Source: Blastocatellia bacterium
GTDB taxonomy: Bacteria; Acidobacteriota; Blastocatellia; UBA7656; JADIYM01
Length of the DNA stretch: 39,051 bases
Assembly: GCA_016705245.1 (NCBI GenBank)
Contig: JADIYM010000029.1
Coordinates: 1-39,051 of the forward strand
Direction: 5' to 3'
The notes under the pieces: generated by a model
Database searches by the model: none
Seen by the model: only the letters and a program-made list of their open reading frames with translations
Told to the model about the DNA's origin: nothing
Shown here: positions 30,217-38,922 of the stretch, piece by piece
Layout: each line of letters starts with the position of its first letter
Numbering within the stretch: position 1 is the first letter of the stretch
Translations under genes and position numbers: made by a program

Positions 30217-33012
30217 ATGGATGGATTCACTCAACGACTCGGCCGAATCGCCATCGTCCTGCTGGTGTTGGCCGGAGTCGCGGGGCCAGAGGATGCAGCG
30301 GCCCAGCCCGAGCGGACGGCCCACGTGCTCGTGGTGTATTCGTCCTCGCGAGCCATCAACACGTTCGACGAGTTCCACACTTCGCTTCTCGCTTCAATTC
30401 GCAATCAGCCGGACGTTCGGATCGAGATTCACACCGAGTTTTACGATGAGTTGGTCGGCAACGGAGAATCTTACGAGACTGCCCTTGACGAGTATCTGCG
30501 TCAGAAATATGCCAGTGTGAAAATCGAGCTCGTCGTCGGCGTTTCGGGGCCGGCCGCCCGGACGGCCACTAGAATACGCGAGCGGGTATTCCCGGACGCC
30601 CGTCTTGTCTATGGAGCCGTTGACTCTCGCGTGATTGCAGCGGGAGCGGTGCCCGAGGGCACTCCGGGTGTGGCGGCGTACCTCGACATCCGAAAATCGG
30701 TCGAGATCGCGCTCGCTTGCCACCCTGGAACGAAGCGTGTGGCCTTCGTCATTGGCGCCACGCAGATCGAGCTCGCCTGGCGCCAGCGTTTCGTGACCGA
30801 GATCGCCGCGGCCGACCCGAGCCTCGAGGCGATCGACCTGGCCGGACTCGACGCCGAGACGTTGATCGAGCGTCTGTCGTCGCTTCCTGACGATACGGTT
30901 GTCATCTGGGGAGCCTACTTTCGGGACGCCGCCGGCGTGGCCTATCCGTCGAGCGAGATTCTCGGCCGTGCGAGCTCCGAATCCAGCGCTCCAATCTACG
31001 GCGTGTTCGACTACACGCTCGGACGCGGCATCGTAGGTGGCTGTTTGACCAGCTACGCCACGTGCGGCGACCTCACGGGTAAGCTCCTGCTGCGTCTGCT
31101 TAGTGGCGAGAGCCCGGATTTGGCCGGAGTGCCGCCGTTTGCGCCAAACGTCCTGACGTTCGATTCGCGGGAGCTGGAGCGCTGGGGGGTTCCTGAGAGC
31201 CGGCTTCCCGCGGGCGCAGTCGTCAAGTTTCGGGAGCCGTCCGTCTGGGATCTCTACGGCCTGTATATCGTCGGAGCACTGGTGCTCTTCATCGCGCAGG
31301 CGCTGCTTATTGCCGGATTGCTCGTGCAGCGTTCGCGACGTTTCACGGCGCAGCGTTCCGTTGAGGAGAAGATTGCATTCGAAATGTTGATCTCCGACGT
31401 TTCGGCCCGCCTGGCCAACGCTCCGACTCACGGCGTCGAGTCCATGCTGGCCGAGGCGCTCGAGTCGGCGCGGCGGCAGCTCGGGGCCGACCGGCTCAGT
31501 CTTGCCGAGCTCCGGGTCGAGTCGGGCGATGCGACGATCCTCAATTCCGCCGCCGCCTCGGGAGTGCAACCGCTGGCCGGGCACGTCGATCTCACGCAGA
31601 TCCCGGAGTTGCTCGAGCGCTTGAAGGGCGGGCAGGCGGTTCGGATAGAGAGACTGGGGGATATCGAAGCGAGCATGCCGGACACGCGCGATGCGCTCGA
31701 GCGGGCGGGTGTCACGGGAATGGCGGCGATACCGCTGCAAATCGGAGGCTCAACCGTTGGCGTGCTGGGAATGGCACGGATGGGACAATCGTCGGCGTGG
31801 AGCGACGAAGTTATCGCGCGCCTTCAGATCTTCGCGGATATCTTCGCCAACGCACTGGAACGACGGACGGCGGCGGAACATGTGCGCAAGAGCGAAGAGC
31901 TGAGTCACGCCGTTCTCGGATCGATCTCGGCACAGGTGTGCGTTATCGATCGGTCGGGACATGTGGTTGCCGGCAACGATGCGTGGCAGCGTTCGACGCC
32001 AGTTTCCGGCGTTGATGTCGCGTGCACGCTCATGCGGCGCCACTGTGGCGTTCAATGCGAATCGGCGACTTCCTGCGAACACGCCGATTCGACGCAGGCT
32101 CGCAATGGCATTCGATCCGTCATCGACGGCGAACTGCCGAGCTTCTCGATGGAATACCGCCTTGCCCAGACCATGGGTGACACGTGGCACGTCATGACCG
32201 TGGAACGGCTACGGCTCCCCGAAGGAGGCGCCGTCGTATCGAATCTCAACATCACGGCCCGGAAGCGCGCCGAGCTCGAGGCCGAACAACGCCGTCAGGA
32301 GTTGATGCACTTCTCTCGCGTGTCCGCGATGGGTGAACTTGCGGCCTCGCTCGCCCACGAATTGAATCAGCCGCTCACCGGCGTACTGACAAATGCCCAG
32401 GCGGCCGTTCGTTTCCTCGACGTGGATCCGCCGAATCTCACGGAGGTTCGCGAGATCCTTGCCGACATCATCGAGGACGACCGCCGGGCAGGCGAGGTGA
32501 TCCGCAGGCTGCGGGCGATGTTGCAGTCCGGGGCGGTCGAGTCGTCGGACGTCGACCTGAACGACGTTGTGACGAACGTCGTCAGGCTGGTTGCGAGCGA
32601 TGCGATCCTGCGGGACATCACGCTATTCACCGACCTCGAGCCGGACCTCTCCCCGATTGCGGGCGACAGTATCCAGATGCAGCAGGTCGTCCTGAACCTG
32701 ATCGTGAACGCGATGGACGCGATGCGGGCGGAGCCCGTCCGTCACGTCACGGTCCGGACGGAGGCGGAGGGTCCGCAAGGCGTCCGTCTCACCGTCTCGG
32801 ACACGGGACCGGGAATCGAGCACGACCGGCTCGGCAAGGTGTTCCAGCCGTTTTTCACGACGAAGAGCGAAGGATTGGGGATGGGACTTTCGATTGCGCG
32901 AACGATCGTCGAGGCGCACGGTGGCGTGTTGTGGGCGGAGAACAATTCGGATGGCGGCGCGTCGTTTCTGTTCAGGCTCCCCGTGTCGAAAGCCGCGGCC
33001 GTCTCGGCGTAA
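30217..33012 (+). CDS. Sensor histidine kinase with periplasmic binding, GAF and Cys-rich PAS domains
   Basis: A 931-aa membrane kinase. A signal/anchor segment (IAIVLLVLAGVAG) precedes a periplasmic domain (about 30-340) resembling ABC-type substrate-binding proteins: VLVVYSSSRA, KIELVVGVSGPAA, VIWGAYFRDAAG. A transmembrane helix (about 350-371, LYIVGALVLFIAQALLIAGLLV) leads to a GAF-like domain (about 390-560). A PAS-like domain follows with Cys603, Cys610, Cys614 and Cys620. The HisKA box ASLAHELNQPLTGVL holds phospho-His714. The HATPase domain has NLIVNAMDAM, DTGPGIE and EGLGMGLSI. The HELNQPL box is characteristic of FixL-type kinases. The Cys cluster in the PAS could bind metal or sense redox; this is inference. 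It should phosphorylate the adjacent FixJ-type regulator and perhaps the two lone receivers. Confidence 0.93.
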   Translation: MDGFTQRLGRIAIVLLVLAGVAGPEDAAAQPERTAHVLVVYSSSRAINTFDEFHTSLLASIRNQPDVRIEIHTEFYDELVGNGESYETALDEYLRQKYASVKIELVVGVSGPAARTATRIRERVFPDARLVYGAVDSRVIAAGAVPEGTPGVAAYLDIRKSVEIALACHPGTKRVAFVIGATQIELAWRQRFVTEIAAADPSLEAIDLAGLDAETLIERLSSLPDDTVVIWGAYFRDAAGVAYPSSEILGRASSESSAPIYGVFDYTLGRGIVGGCLTSYATCGDLTGKLLLRLLSGESPDLAGVPPFAPNVLTFDSRELERWGVPESRLPAGAVVKFREPSVWDLYGLYIVGALVLFIAQALLIAGLLVQRSRRFTAQRSVEEKIAFEMLISDVSARLANAPTHGVESMLAEALESARRQLGADRLSLAELRVESGDATILNSAAASGVQPLAGHVDLTQIPELLERLKGGQAVRIERLGDIEASMPDTRDALERAGVTGMAAIPLQIGGSTVGVLGMARMGQSSAWSDEVIARLQIFADIFANALERRTAAEHVRKSEELSHAVLGSISAQVCVIDRSGHVVAGNDAWQRSTPVSGVDVACTLMRRHCGVQCESATSCEHADSTQARNGIRSVIDGELPSFSMEYRLAQTMGDTWHVMTVERLRLPEGGAVVSNLNITARKRAELEAEQRRQELMHFSRVSAMGELAASLAHELNQPLTGVLTNAQAAVRFLDVDPPNLTEVREILADIIEDDRRAGEVIRRLRAMLQSGAVESSDVDLNDVVTNVVRLVASDAILRDITLFTDLEPDLSPIAGDSIQMQQVVLNLIVNAMDAMRAEPVRHVTVRTEAEGPQGVRLTVSDTGPGIEHDRLGKVFQPFFTTKSEGLGMGLSIARTIVEAHGGVLWAENNSDGGASFLFRLPVSKAAAVSA

Positions 33013-33022
33013 AAGAGAGAAA

Positions 33023-33117
33023 CGCTCCCTCTGTGTCTCCGTGACTCAGTGCCTCTGTGTGCGGAGCGTCTCAAGAGCTTCGCACACAGAGACACGGAGT
33101 CACGGAGGCACAGAGCG
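33023..33117. repeat. Inverted repeat of CTCTGTGTCTCCGTG type
   Basis: Arms about 33023-33068 and 33074-33117 pair (CTCTGTGTCTCCGTGACTC with GAGTCACGGAG...CACAGAG). It lies between the kinase stop and the liv operon and may act as a terminator. Related repeats occur in many unrelated bacteria. Confidence 0.8.
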
Positions 33118-33216
33118 TATTCGCATTGGCCCGATTAGGCCTGTTTGGTTAGTATCTCCCCCGCTACCACGGGTCGACGCACCCACGACAGTCGCACTTC
33201 GCAGGAGGACTCTGGA

Positions 33217-34401
33217 TTGAACGCTATCTCTGCACGCTTCGGTATGCTCGTTCTCGCGGGCTCGCTCGTTCTCTCGTCCACGACGGGTTGTGAACGTAAG
33301 GCCGGCACCGGCGGTGACGCCGGGCCCTCGACGGGCGAAATTGCCGTCGGATTCTACGGCTCGCTGACCGGCGACGGCGCCTCCTTCGGCCAGTCGTCGA
33401 AGGAAGGCTCCGAGCTCGCCGTCGACGAGATCAACGCCGCGGGCGGAGTGCTGGGCCGCAAGATCCGGCTGATCGTCGAGGACGACCAGAGCAAGCCCGA
33501 CGAAGCGTCGAGCGCCGTCACCAAGCTCATCACCCAGGACAAGGTCGTCGCCGTGCTCGGCGAGGTCGCCAGCCGCCGGTCGCTCGCGGCGGCGCCCGTC
33601 TGCCAGAAGTACCAGATCCCGATGATCACGCCGTCCTCGACGAACGAGGGCGTGACGAAGATCGGCGACTACATCTTCCGCATCTGCTTCATCGACCCGT
33701 TCCAGGGCGAAGTCCTCGCGAAGTTCGCCTTCAACGACCTGAAGGCCCGAAAGGTCGCGATCCTCAAGGACATCTCGCAGGACTACTCGGTCGGCCTCAC
33801 CGACTCGATCACGAAGAACTTCACGGCGATGGGTGGCACGGTCCTCGACCCCGTCAGCTACAGCGGCGGCGACCCGGACTTCAAGGCGATCCTCACGCAG
33901 GTGCGCGGCCAGAATCCGGACGCGATCTTTGTGACGGGCTACTACACCGAAGCGGCGATCATCGCCCGTCAGGCGCGCGAGCTCGGGATGAAGATGCCGC
34001 TGCTCGGCGGCGACGGCTGGGTGGGCGACGCCCTGAAGAACGGACGCGAGGCTCTCGCGAACTCGTACATCTCGAATCACTACTCGGCCGACAATCCCGA
34101 TCCCGTGGTCCAGAACTTCGTGAAGGCCTACAAGGCCAAGTTCAACCGTGAGCCGGATTCGATCGCAGCGCTCGCCTACGACAGCGTGAAGGTGCTCGCC
34201 GACTCGATCACGCGGGCGAACTCTACCGAGGGGCCTAAACTGCGTGAAGCGATCGCGAAGCTCGATGTCGCTGGCGTGACCGGACGGTTGAAGATGAACG
34301 CCGAGCGCAACGTCGACAAACCGGCCGTGATTCAGGAAGTCACCTTCGCCGATGGCGAAGTCAAGTTCGTGTACAAAACGACCATCAACCCGGGAAGCTA
34401 G
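33217..34401 (+). CDS. livK: Branched-chain amino-acid type ABC transporter, substrate-binding lipoprotein
   Basis: A 394-aa periplasmic-binding protein of the Leu/Ile/Val family, collecting substrate for the permeases and ATPases downstream. The N-terminus is a lipoprotein signal (LVLAGSLVLSSTTGC, Cys25). Family features include VGFYGSLTGDGASFG, VDEINAAGGVLGRKI, VVAVLGEVASRRSLAAAPV, PMITPSSTNEGVT and IFVTGYYTEAAIIARQARELG. I choose TTG at 33217, with GGAGGA about 8 nt upstream; the alternative ATG at 33244 would leave a very short signal peptide without a basic end. The substrate could be amino acids or other small amides/acids; sequence alone does not decide. No palindrome promoter precedes it. 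Confidence 0.92.
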   Translation: MNAISARFGMLVLAGSLVLSSTTGCERKAGTGGDAGPSTGEIAVGFYGSLTGDGASFGQSSKEGSELAVDEINAAGGVLGRKIRLIVEDDQSKPDEASSAVTKLITQDKVVAVLGEVASRRSLAAAPVCQKYQIPMITPSSTNEGVTKIGDYIFRICFIDPFQGEVLAKFAFNDLKARKVAILKDISQDYSVGLTDSITKNFTAMGGTVLDPVSYSGGDPDFKAILTQVRGQNPDAIFVTGYYTEAAIIARQARELGMKMPLLGGDGWVGDALKNGREALANSYISNHYSADNPDPVVQNFVKAYKAKFNREPDSIAALAYDSVKVLADSITRANSTEGPKLREAIAKLDVAGVTGRLKMNAERNVDKPAVIQEVTFADGEVKFVYKTTINPGS

Positions 34402-34509
34402 AACACTCCTTCACGTGGCCTGCCGGCCGCGGCCGCACTCTCGCGGATGACGCCCGCCGCCGGCAGACCATGATCCCGGGATCCCAACTCGGACCCTCGA
34501 CGACACTCC

Positions 34510-34680
34510 ATGGACATCTTTCTCCAGCAGGTGATCAACGGCCTCTCGCTGGGCGCGATCTACGCGCTGATCGCCCTCGGGTACACGATGGTGTACGGCG
34601 TGCTGCGGCTGATCAACTTCGCCCACGGTGACGTCTACATGCTCGGGGCGTTTGCGGGGTATTTCTCGCGAACGCAATGA
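34510..34680 (+). CDS. livH: livH N-terminal fragment (permease, frame broken)
   Basis: The 56 residues MDIFLQQVINGL, GAIYALIALGYTMVYGV and INFAHGDVYMLGAFAGYF are the start of a LivH-type permease. The frame then hits TGA, overlapping the ATG of the second part (ATGA at 34677-34680). One extra G in the run at 34656-34659 would restore a continuous frame reading AGVFLANAMNLDAAPS, which looks native. I therefore infer a one-base deletion, either real or a sequencing slip at a homopolymer. Confidence 0.75.
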   Translation: MDIFLQQVINGLSLGAIYALIALGYTMVYGVLRLINFAHGDVYMLGAFAGYFSRTQ

Positions 34681-35408
34681 ACCTGGACGCGGCCCCGTCG
34701 ATCCTCGGCGCCATCGTCGTCACGATGGGCTCGATGGCCATCTGCGCCGGTATCGGCATCATCATCGAGCGCTTCGCTTACAGGCCCGTCCGGCAGCACT
34801 CGCGGCTTACGTCGCTGATAACAGCGATCGGCGTGTCGCTGCTGCTGGAATACGGCGGTCAGGTCGTCTTCACGGCGAACCCGAGGTTCTTTCCGCAGAT
34901 GATCCGCTCCGAGACGTACACGGTCGGCCCCGTCCAGATCACGAACCAGAGCCTGCTGATCATCGTCGTTTCGATCATCCTGATGTTCGGGCTCGAGTTC
35001 ATCGTCCACAAGACGAAGATCGGGAAGGCAATGCGCGCCGTGTCGCACAACCTCTCGGTCGCGAAGCTCATGGGCATCAACACGGACTTCGTGATCGCGT
35101 TCACCTTTGCGCTCGGATCGGCGCTTGCGGCGGCCGCCGGCGTGATGGTCGCGCTCGCGATTCCGAAGATCGACCCGCTGATGGGACTGATGACGGGCTT
35201 GAAGGCTTTCGTCGCCGCGGTGCTCGGCGGCATCGGCAGCATCCCCGGGGCCATGCTCGGAGGCATGATCATCGGGCTGATGGAAACGTGGATCGGATCG
35301 ACGTCCTACTCGACGTACCGCGATGCGGTGGCGTTCGGCGTGCTCATCCTCATCCTGATCGTTCGCCCGTCCGGCATCATGGGCTCGACGACGACCGAGA
35401 AGGTATAA
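34677..35408 (+). CDS. livH: livH main part, branched-chain amino-acid type permease
   Basis: The 243 residues carry the remaining helices of an inner-membrane LivH permease: SILGAIVVTMGSMAICAG, FAYRPVRQHSRLTSLITAIG, LLIIVVSIILMFGLEF, GKAMRAVSHNL and KLMGIN (the cytoplasmic loop contacting the ATPases), then GGIGSIPGAMLGG. Together with the 56-aa upstream fragment the length (~299 aa) is normal for LivH. Translation could restart at the ATGA overlap, but two separate chains would split the first helices from the rest. A repaired frame seems more likely than a truly split gene. livM follows after 6 bp. Confidence 0.88.
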   Translation: MNLDAAPSILGAIVVTMGSMAICAGIGIIIERFAYRPVRQHSRLTSLITAIGVSLLLEYGGQVVFTANPRFFPQMIRSETYTVGPVQITNQSLLIIVVSIILMFGLEFIVHKTKIGKAMRAVSHNLSVAKLMGINTDFVIAFTFALGSALAAAAGVMVALAIPKIDPLMGLMTGLKAFVAAVLGGIGSIPGAMLGGMIIGLMETWIGSTSYSTYRDAVAFGVLILILIVRPSGIMGSTTTEKV

Positions 35409-35414
35409 CCCGCG

Positions 35415-36461
35415 ATGAGCCTTACCCGGAAAGTCATCTACATCGCGATCGGCCTCGTGATCCTGCTCGGGCTCAACCAGGTCTTCGAGCACGGACTCGG
35501 CGATTTCCAGATAAACGGCTATTACGCCCGGATCGTGAACCTGATCGGGATCGCGATCACGCTGGCGGTCAGCCTCAACCTGATCAACGGGCTGGCGGGA
35601 CAGTTCTCGCTGGGCCACGCGGGATTCATGGCGGTCGGCGGATACTCCGCTACGTACGTCACGGTCTTTCACGGCCAGCAGATCGCGGGGCTCATCGGGA
35701 GCTCGCTCGGCGAGGTGGCCGGCTCGGCGCTCGTCATGCCGATCAGCCTTGTCGTGGGAGCGATCGCGGCTGCCGCTGCCGGGCTCGTCGTTGGCGTTCC
35801 GTCGCTGAGGTTAAAGGGCGACTACCTTGCGATCGTGACGCTCGGCTTTGGCGAGATCATCCGCGTGATCATCCTCAACATTCCGGCGGTCGGTGGCGCG
35901 ACGGGTTTCACGAACACGACGCCGATCACGAACTTCTTCTGGATCTTCTCGATGGCGATCCTCACGATCATCATCGTGGCGAACATCCGGTCGTCGACGT
36001 TCGGACGCGCGCTCTCGGCCATTCGTGAAGACGAAATCGCCGCCGAGGCGATGGGCATCAACACGACGCGCTACAAGGTCATGGCGTTTGTGATCAGCGC
36101 GGCTCTGGCTGGAGTGGCGGGCGGGCTCTCGGGGCAATTGTTCGCGAATCCGCTCAATCCGCAGAACCTGAATTTCGTGAAGTCGATCGAGGTCATCGTG
36201 ATGATCGTGCTCGGCGGCATCGGCTCGATCACGGGAGCAGTCTTCGGCGCCGCGACGATCACGATCCTGCCCGAGGCGCTGCGCGACGTGGATCGCCAGT
36301 TCCCGGGCATGCGAATGGTCATCTATTCGCTGCTGCTCATCCTTCTCATGATCTTCCGCCCGCAGGGATTGCTCGGCCGGAAAGAGTTCAGCCTGGACTG
36401 GTTCCGGCGCAAGAAGGCAGCGCCGGCGCCGCCGGCAGCGGGAGGTGACACCGATGTCTAG
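35415..36461 (+). CDS. livM: Branched-chain amino-acid type ABC transporter permease
   Basis: A 348-aa inner-membrane permease forming the channel with LivH. Family motifs are SLNLINGLAGQFSLGHAGFM near the N-terminus, VGVPSLRLKGDYLAIVTLGFGEIIR in the middle and FGRALSAIREDEIAAEAMGIN (the ATPase-coupling loop). The C-terminal GGIGSITGAVFGA and MIFRPQGLLGR follow. About nine hydrophobic segments are visible. The Pro/Ala tail (APAPPAAGG) is ordinary in such genes. GAAGG lies upstream of the ATG. The gene overlaps livG by 8 nt, so they are translationally coupled. Confidence 0.95.
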   Translation: MSLTRKVIYIAIGLVILLGLNQVFEHGLGDFQINGYYARIVNLIGIAITLAVSLNLINGLAGQFSLGHAGFMAVGGYSATYVTVFHGQQIAGLIGSSLGEVAGSALVMPISLVVGAIAAAAAGLVVGVPSLRLKGDYLAIVTLGFGEIIRVIILNIPAVGGATGFTNTTPITNFFWIFSMAILTIIIVANIRSSTFGRALSAIREDEIAAEAMGINTTRYKVMAFVISAALAGVAGGLSGQLFANPLNPQNLNFVKSIEVIVMIVLGGIGSITGAVFGAATITILPEALRDVDRQFPGMRMVIYSLLLILLMIFRPQGLLGRKEFSLDWFRRKKAAPAPPAAGGDTDV

Positions 36462-37236
36462 CGCCCCCGCACCCGTATCCGTGCTCAAGGTCGACGCGTT
36501 GACGAAGCGCTTTGGCGGACTGTCGGCCGTCAAGGAACTGTCGATGGACGTGAAGGCCGGCGCGCTTTACGGCCTGATCGGCCCGAACGGCGCCGGCAAG
36601 ACGACGATCTTCAACCTTCTGACGGGCGTCTACTCACCGACGGAGGGCACGATCGTATTCAAGGGCACGAGCGTCGCCGGGCTCAAGCCGTACGAGATCA
36701 CGAAGCTCGGTGTCGCGCGGACGTTCCAGAACATCCGTCTCTTCGCAGACATGACGGTGCTCGAGAACGTGATGACGGCCCATCACATCCGCAGCAGGCA
36801 GTTCCTGATCGACGCCGTGATCGGCACTGGCCGCCACCAACGCGAGGAGCGCGAGACGCGCGACAAGGCGATGGAGCTGCTGAAGATCTTCGATCTGGAC
36901 AGTGTCGCTGGCGAGCTGGCGACGAGCCTGCCTTACGGCAACCAGCGCCGGCTCGAGATCGCGCGGGCGCTCGCGACGGAGCCGTCGCTGTTGCTGCTCG
37001 ACGAACCGGCGGCCGGCATGAACCCGCAGGAAGCGGTCGACCTCATGAACCTCATCAAGTGGTTGCGCGACGAGTTTTCGCTCACGATCCTGCTCGTCGA
37101 GCACAACATGAAGGTTGTGATGGGCATCTGCGAGCGGATTCAGGTGATCGACTACGGCAAGTCGATCGCGCTCGGCACGCCCGACGAAATCCAGAAGGAC
37201 CCGGCGGTCATCGAAGCCTACCTCGGCGGCGCGTGA
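36454..37236 (+). CDS. livG: Branched-chain amino-acid type ABC transporter ATPase
   Basis: A 260-aa ATP-binding subunit. Walker A is GPNGAGKT (residues 43-50), the Q-loop region is LGVARTFQNIRLF, the signature is the LivG-type LPYGNQRRLEIARAL instead of the canonical LSGGQ, Walker B is LLLLDEPAAGMNP and the switch His is in LLVEHNM. The C-terminal VIEAYLGG is characteristic of this subfamily. I start at ATG 36454, with GGAGG 8 nt upstream and inside the end of livM; an ATG three codons earlier has no such spacing. It powers transport together with LivF. Confidence 0.96.
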   Translation: MSSAPAPVSVLKVDALTKRFGGLSAVKELSMDVKAGALYGLIGPNGAGKTTIFNLLTGVYSPTEGTIVFKGTSVAGLKPYEITKLGVARTFQNIRLFADMTVLENVMTAHHIRSRQFLIDAVIGTGRHQREERETRDKAMELLKIFDLDSVAGELATSLPYGNQRRLEIARALATEPSLLLLDEPAAGMNPQEAVDLMNLIKWLRDEFSLTILLVEHNMKVVMGICERIQVIDYGKSIALGTPDEIQKDPAVIEAYLGGA

Positions 37237-37254
37237 GGACGGGACGGTTCAGCG

Positions 37255-37959
37255 ATGCTCACACTCGAGAACATTGACGTTTATTACGGCGCGATTCACG
37301 CGCTTCGCGGCGTGTCGCTGACGGTCGAACAGGGCGAGGTCGTCACGCTCATCGGCGCGAACGGCGCCGGCAAGTCGACGACGCTGCGGGCGATCACCGG
37401 ACTGCTGACGCCGAAGAAGGGGCGTGTGCTCTTCGAGGGCGAGGACATCACGGGTATCGCGGCGCACAAGCTGGTCGCGCGAGGGATTTCGATGTCGCCG
37501 GAGGGTCGCGGAGTGTTCGCGAACCTGACGGTGCTCGAGAACCTCGAGATGGGCGCGTACCTCAAGAAGAACAAGGCCGAGATCGCGTCGGACATGGAGC
37601 GCGGCTTCACGCTCTTTCCCAGACTGAAGGAGCGGATCAAGCAGCGCGCCGGGACGCTGTCGGGCGGCGAGCAGCAGATGCTTGCGATGGCGCGGGCGCT
37701 GATGTCGCGGCCGAAGCTGTTGTTGCTCGACGAGCCGTCGCTCGGACTCGCGCCGCTCGTGTGCCACACGATTTTTGCGACGATCGACGAGATAAAGGCG
37801 TCGGGAACGACGGTGCTGCTCGTCGAGCAGAACGCGAACGCGGCGCTGAAGCATTCGGATCGTGGGTATGTGCTCGAGACGGGCTCGGTGATTTTGGAAG
37901 GGAAGGCGGCGGACGTGGCCGCCGACCCCCGCGTCCGCGAGGCGTACCTCGGCGAGTAA
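37255..37959 (+). CDS. livF: Branched-chain amino-acid type ABC transporter ATPase
   Basis: A 234-aa ATP-binding subunit, partner of LivG. Walker A is GANGAGKS (34-41), signature LSGGEQQMLAMARAL, Walker B LLLLDEPSLGLAP, switch His replaced by Gln in LLVEQNA, as is usual in LivF. The family ending VREAYLG is present. One local oddity is APLVCHTIF where I-type residues and Val are more common, which is probably neutral. The gene follows livG after 18 bp and ends the liv set. The next gene starts only 9 bp on, but inside a repeat. Confidence 0.96.
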   Translation: MLTLENIDVYYGAIHALRGVSLTVEQGEVVTLIGANGAGKSTTLRAITGLLTPKKGRVLFEGEDITGIAAHKLVARGISMSPEGRGVFANLTVLENLEMGAYLKKNKAEIASDMERGFTLFPRLKERIKQRAGTLSGGEQQMLAMARALMSRPKLLLLDEPSLGLAPLVCHTIFATIDEIKASGTTVLLVEQNANAALKHSDRGYVLETGSVILEGKAADVAADPRVREAYLGE

Positions 37960-37960
37960 G

Positions 37961-38018
37961 GTCCACGGATGAACACAGATGGTCACAGATCTGTGTTGAT
38001 CTGTGTATATCAGTGGAC
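37961..38018. repeat. Inverted repeat of GGATGAACACAGATGG type overlapping a gene start
   Basis: Left GTCCACGGATGAACACAGAT (37961-37980) pairs imperfectly with ATCTGTGTATATCAGTGGAC ending about 38018, with a central AGATCTGTGTTGATCT. GC is far lower than in the neighbours. It includes the ATG used by the next gene. Confidence 0.75.
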
Positions 38019-38922
38019 CCTTCTGATCATCGGTTTCGCCGCGATCGCGGGTCTGGCTTCGGCGCAGGGTCCATCCGGGCCGTCGCGCGGATCCCGCGCT
38101 CCGAACGGCACGCTTCCGCAGTGGTCGCACGATTCCGGGCGGATCGTGTTCACGGTGGATGTCGGGAGCGATCCCGAGATCTTCGTGATGGACGCCGACG
38201 GATCGAACCCGACTCGGTTGACGCAGTCTCCTGGTCGGGACGCGCACCCGTTCCTCTCGCGAGACGGGCGGCGGATGTTCTTTCAGTCGCCTCGCGCCAA
38301 CGGCAAGGATACGAACCTCTACGTGCAGAACCTCGACGGATCGGGGCTGAGGCAACTCACCGACCTTCGCGGCTTTGCCGGTGTGCCGGTCCTGTCGCCG
38401 GATGGGAAGCGCATCGCATTCCAGTGGCGTCCGAGCAACGACTTCAGGGACAGCGCGAAGTGGAAGGTCTGCGTGATGAACGTCGACGGCAGCGACATGC
38501 GCGCCATCACGTCGGGCGCCGCCAACGATCAGGTGCCGAACTGGTCTCGGGATGGGCGGCGACTGCTGTTCTTCTCGGACCGAGCTGGTCGGAATCAGAT
38601 CTACACGATGCGAGCCGATGGCGCCGACGTCTGTCGCGTTGCGACCACCGGGCACGACGACAGCGCGGCCTTCTGGTCGCCGGACAACTCGAGGATCGCC
38701 TTCATCTCCGACCGTGACGGAAGCAGCGAGATCTACGTCATGGACGCCCGCGGCCGCGACGTGCGACGCTTGACGAATACGCCAGCGATCGAGCGCACGG
38801 CGGTGTGGTCGCCAGACGGCACGCGAATCGTGTTTTCATCCGAGATCGACGACCGGAGCGACGTGTACACGATCCGGCCGGATGGATCGGATGTCGTGCG
38901 GTTGACCGGCAGTCCGAAGTAG
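37969..38922 (+). CDS. TolB-like beta-propeller protein, exported
   Basis: A 317-aa protein with about six propeller blades of the TolB/PD40 type: PQWSHDSGRIVFTVD, EIFVMDADGSNPTRLT, LSPDGKRIAFQW, VCVMNVDGSDMRAIT, WSRDGRRLLFFSD, WSPDNSRIAFISDRDGSSEIYVMD, WSPDGTRIVFSSE. A signal-like segment (WTLLIIGFAAIAGLASAQ) precedes them. The first ~16 residues come from the inverted repeat at 37961-38018, so the start codon was apparently supplied or replaced by a repeat insertion; GTG at 37993 is another possible start. True TolB is longer (~430 aa) and lies next to pal; here no tol genes are present, so this is probably a paralogue of unknown partner. Confidence 0.85.
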   Translation: MNTDGHRSVLICVYQWTLLIIGFAAIAGLASAQGPSGPSRGSRAPNGTLPQWSHDSGRIVFTVDVGSDPEIFVMDADGSNPTRLTQSPGRDAHPFLSRDGRRMFFQSPRANGKDTNLYVQNLDGSGLRQLTDLRGFAGVPVLSPDGKRIAFQWRPSNDFRDSAKWKVCVMNVDGSDMRAITSGAANDQVPNWSRDGRRLLFFSDRAGRNQIYTMRADGADVCRVATTGHDDSAAFWSPDNSRIAFISDRDGSSEIYVMDARGRDVRRLTNTPAIERTAVWSPDGTRIVFSSEIDDRSDVYTIRPDGSDVVRLTGSPK

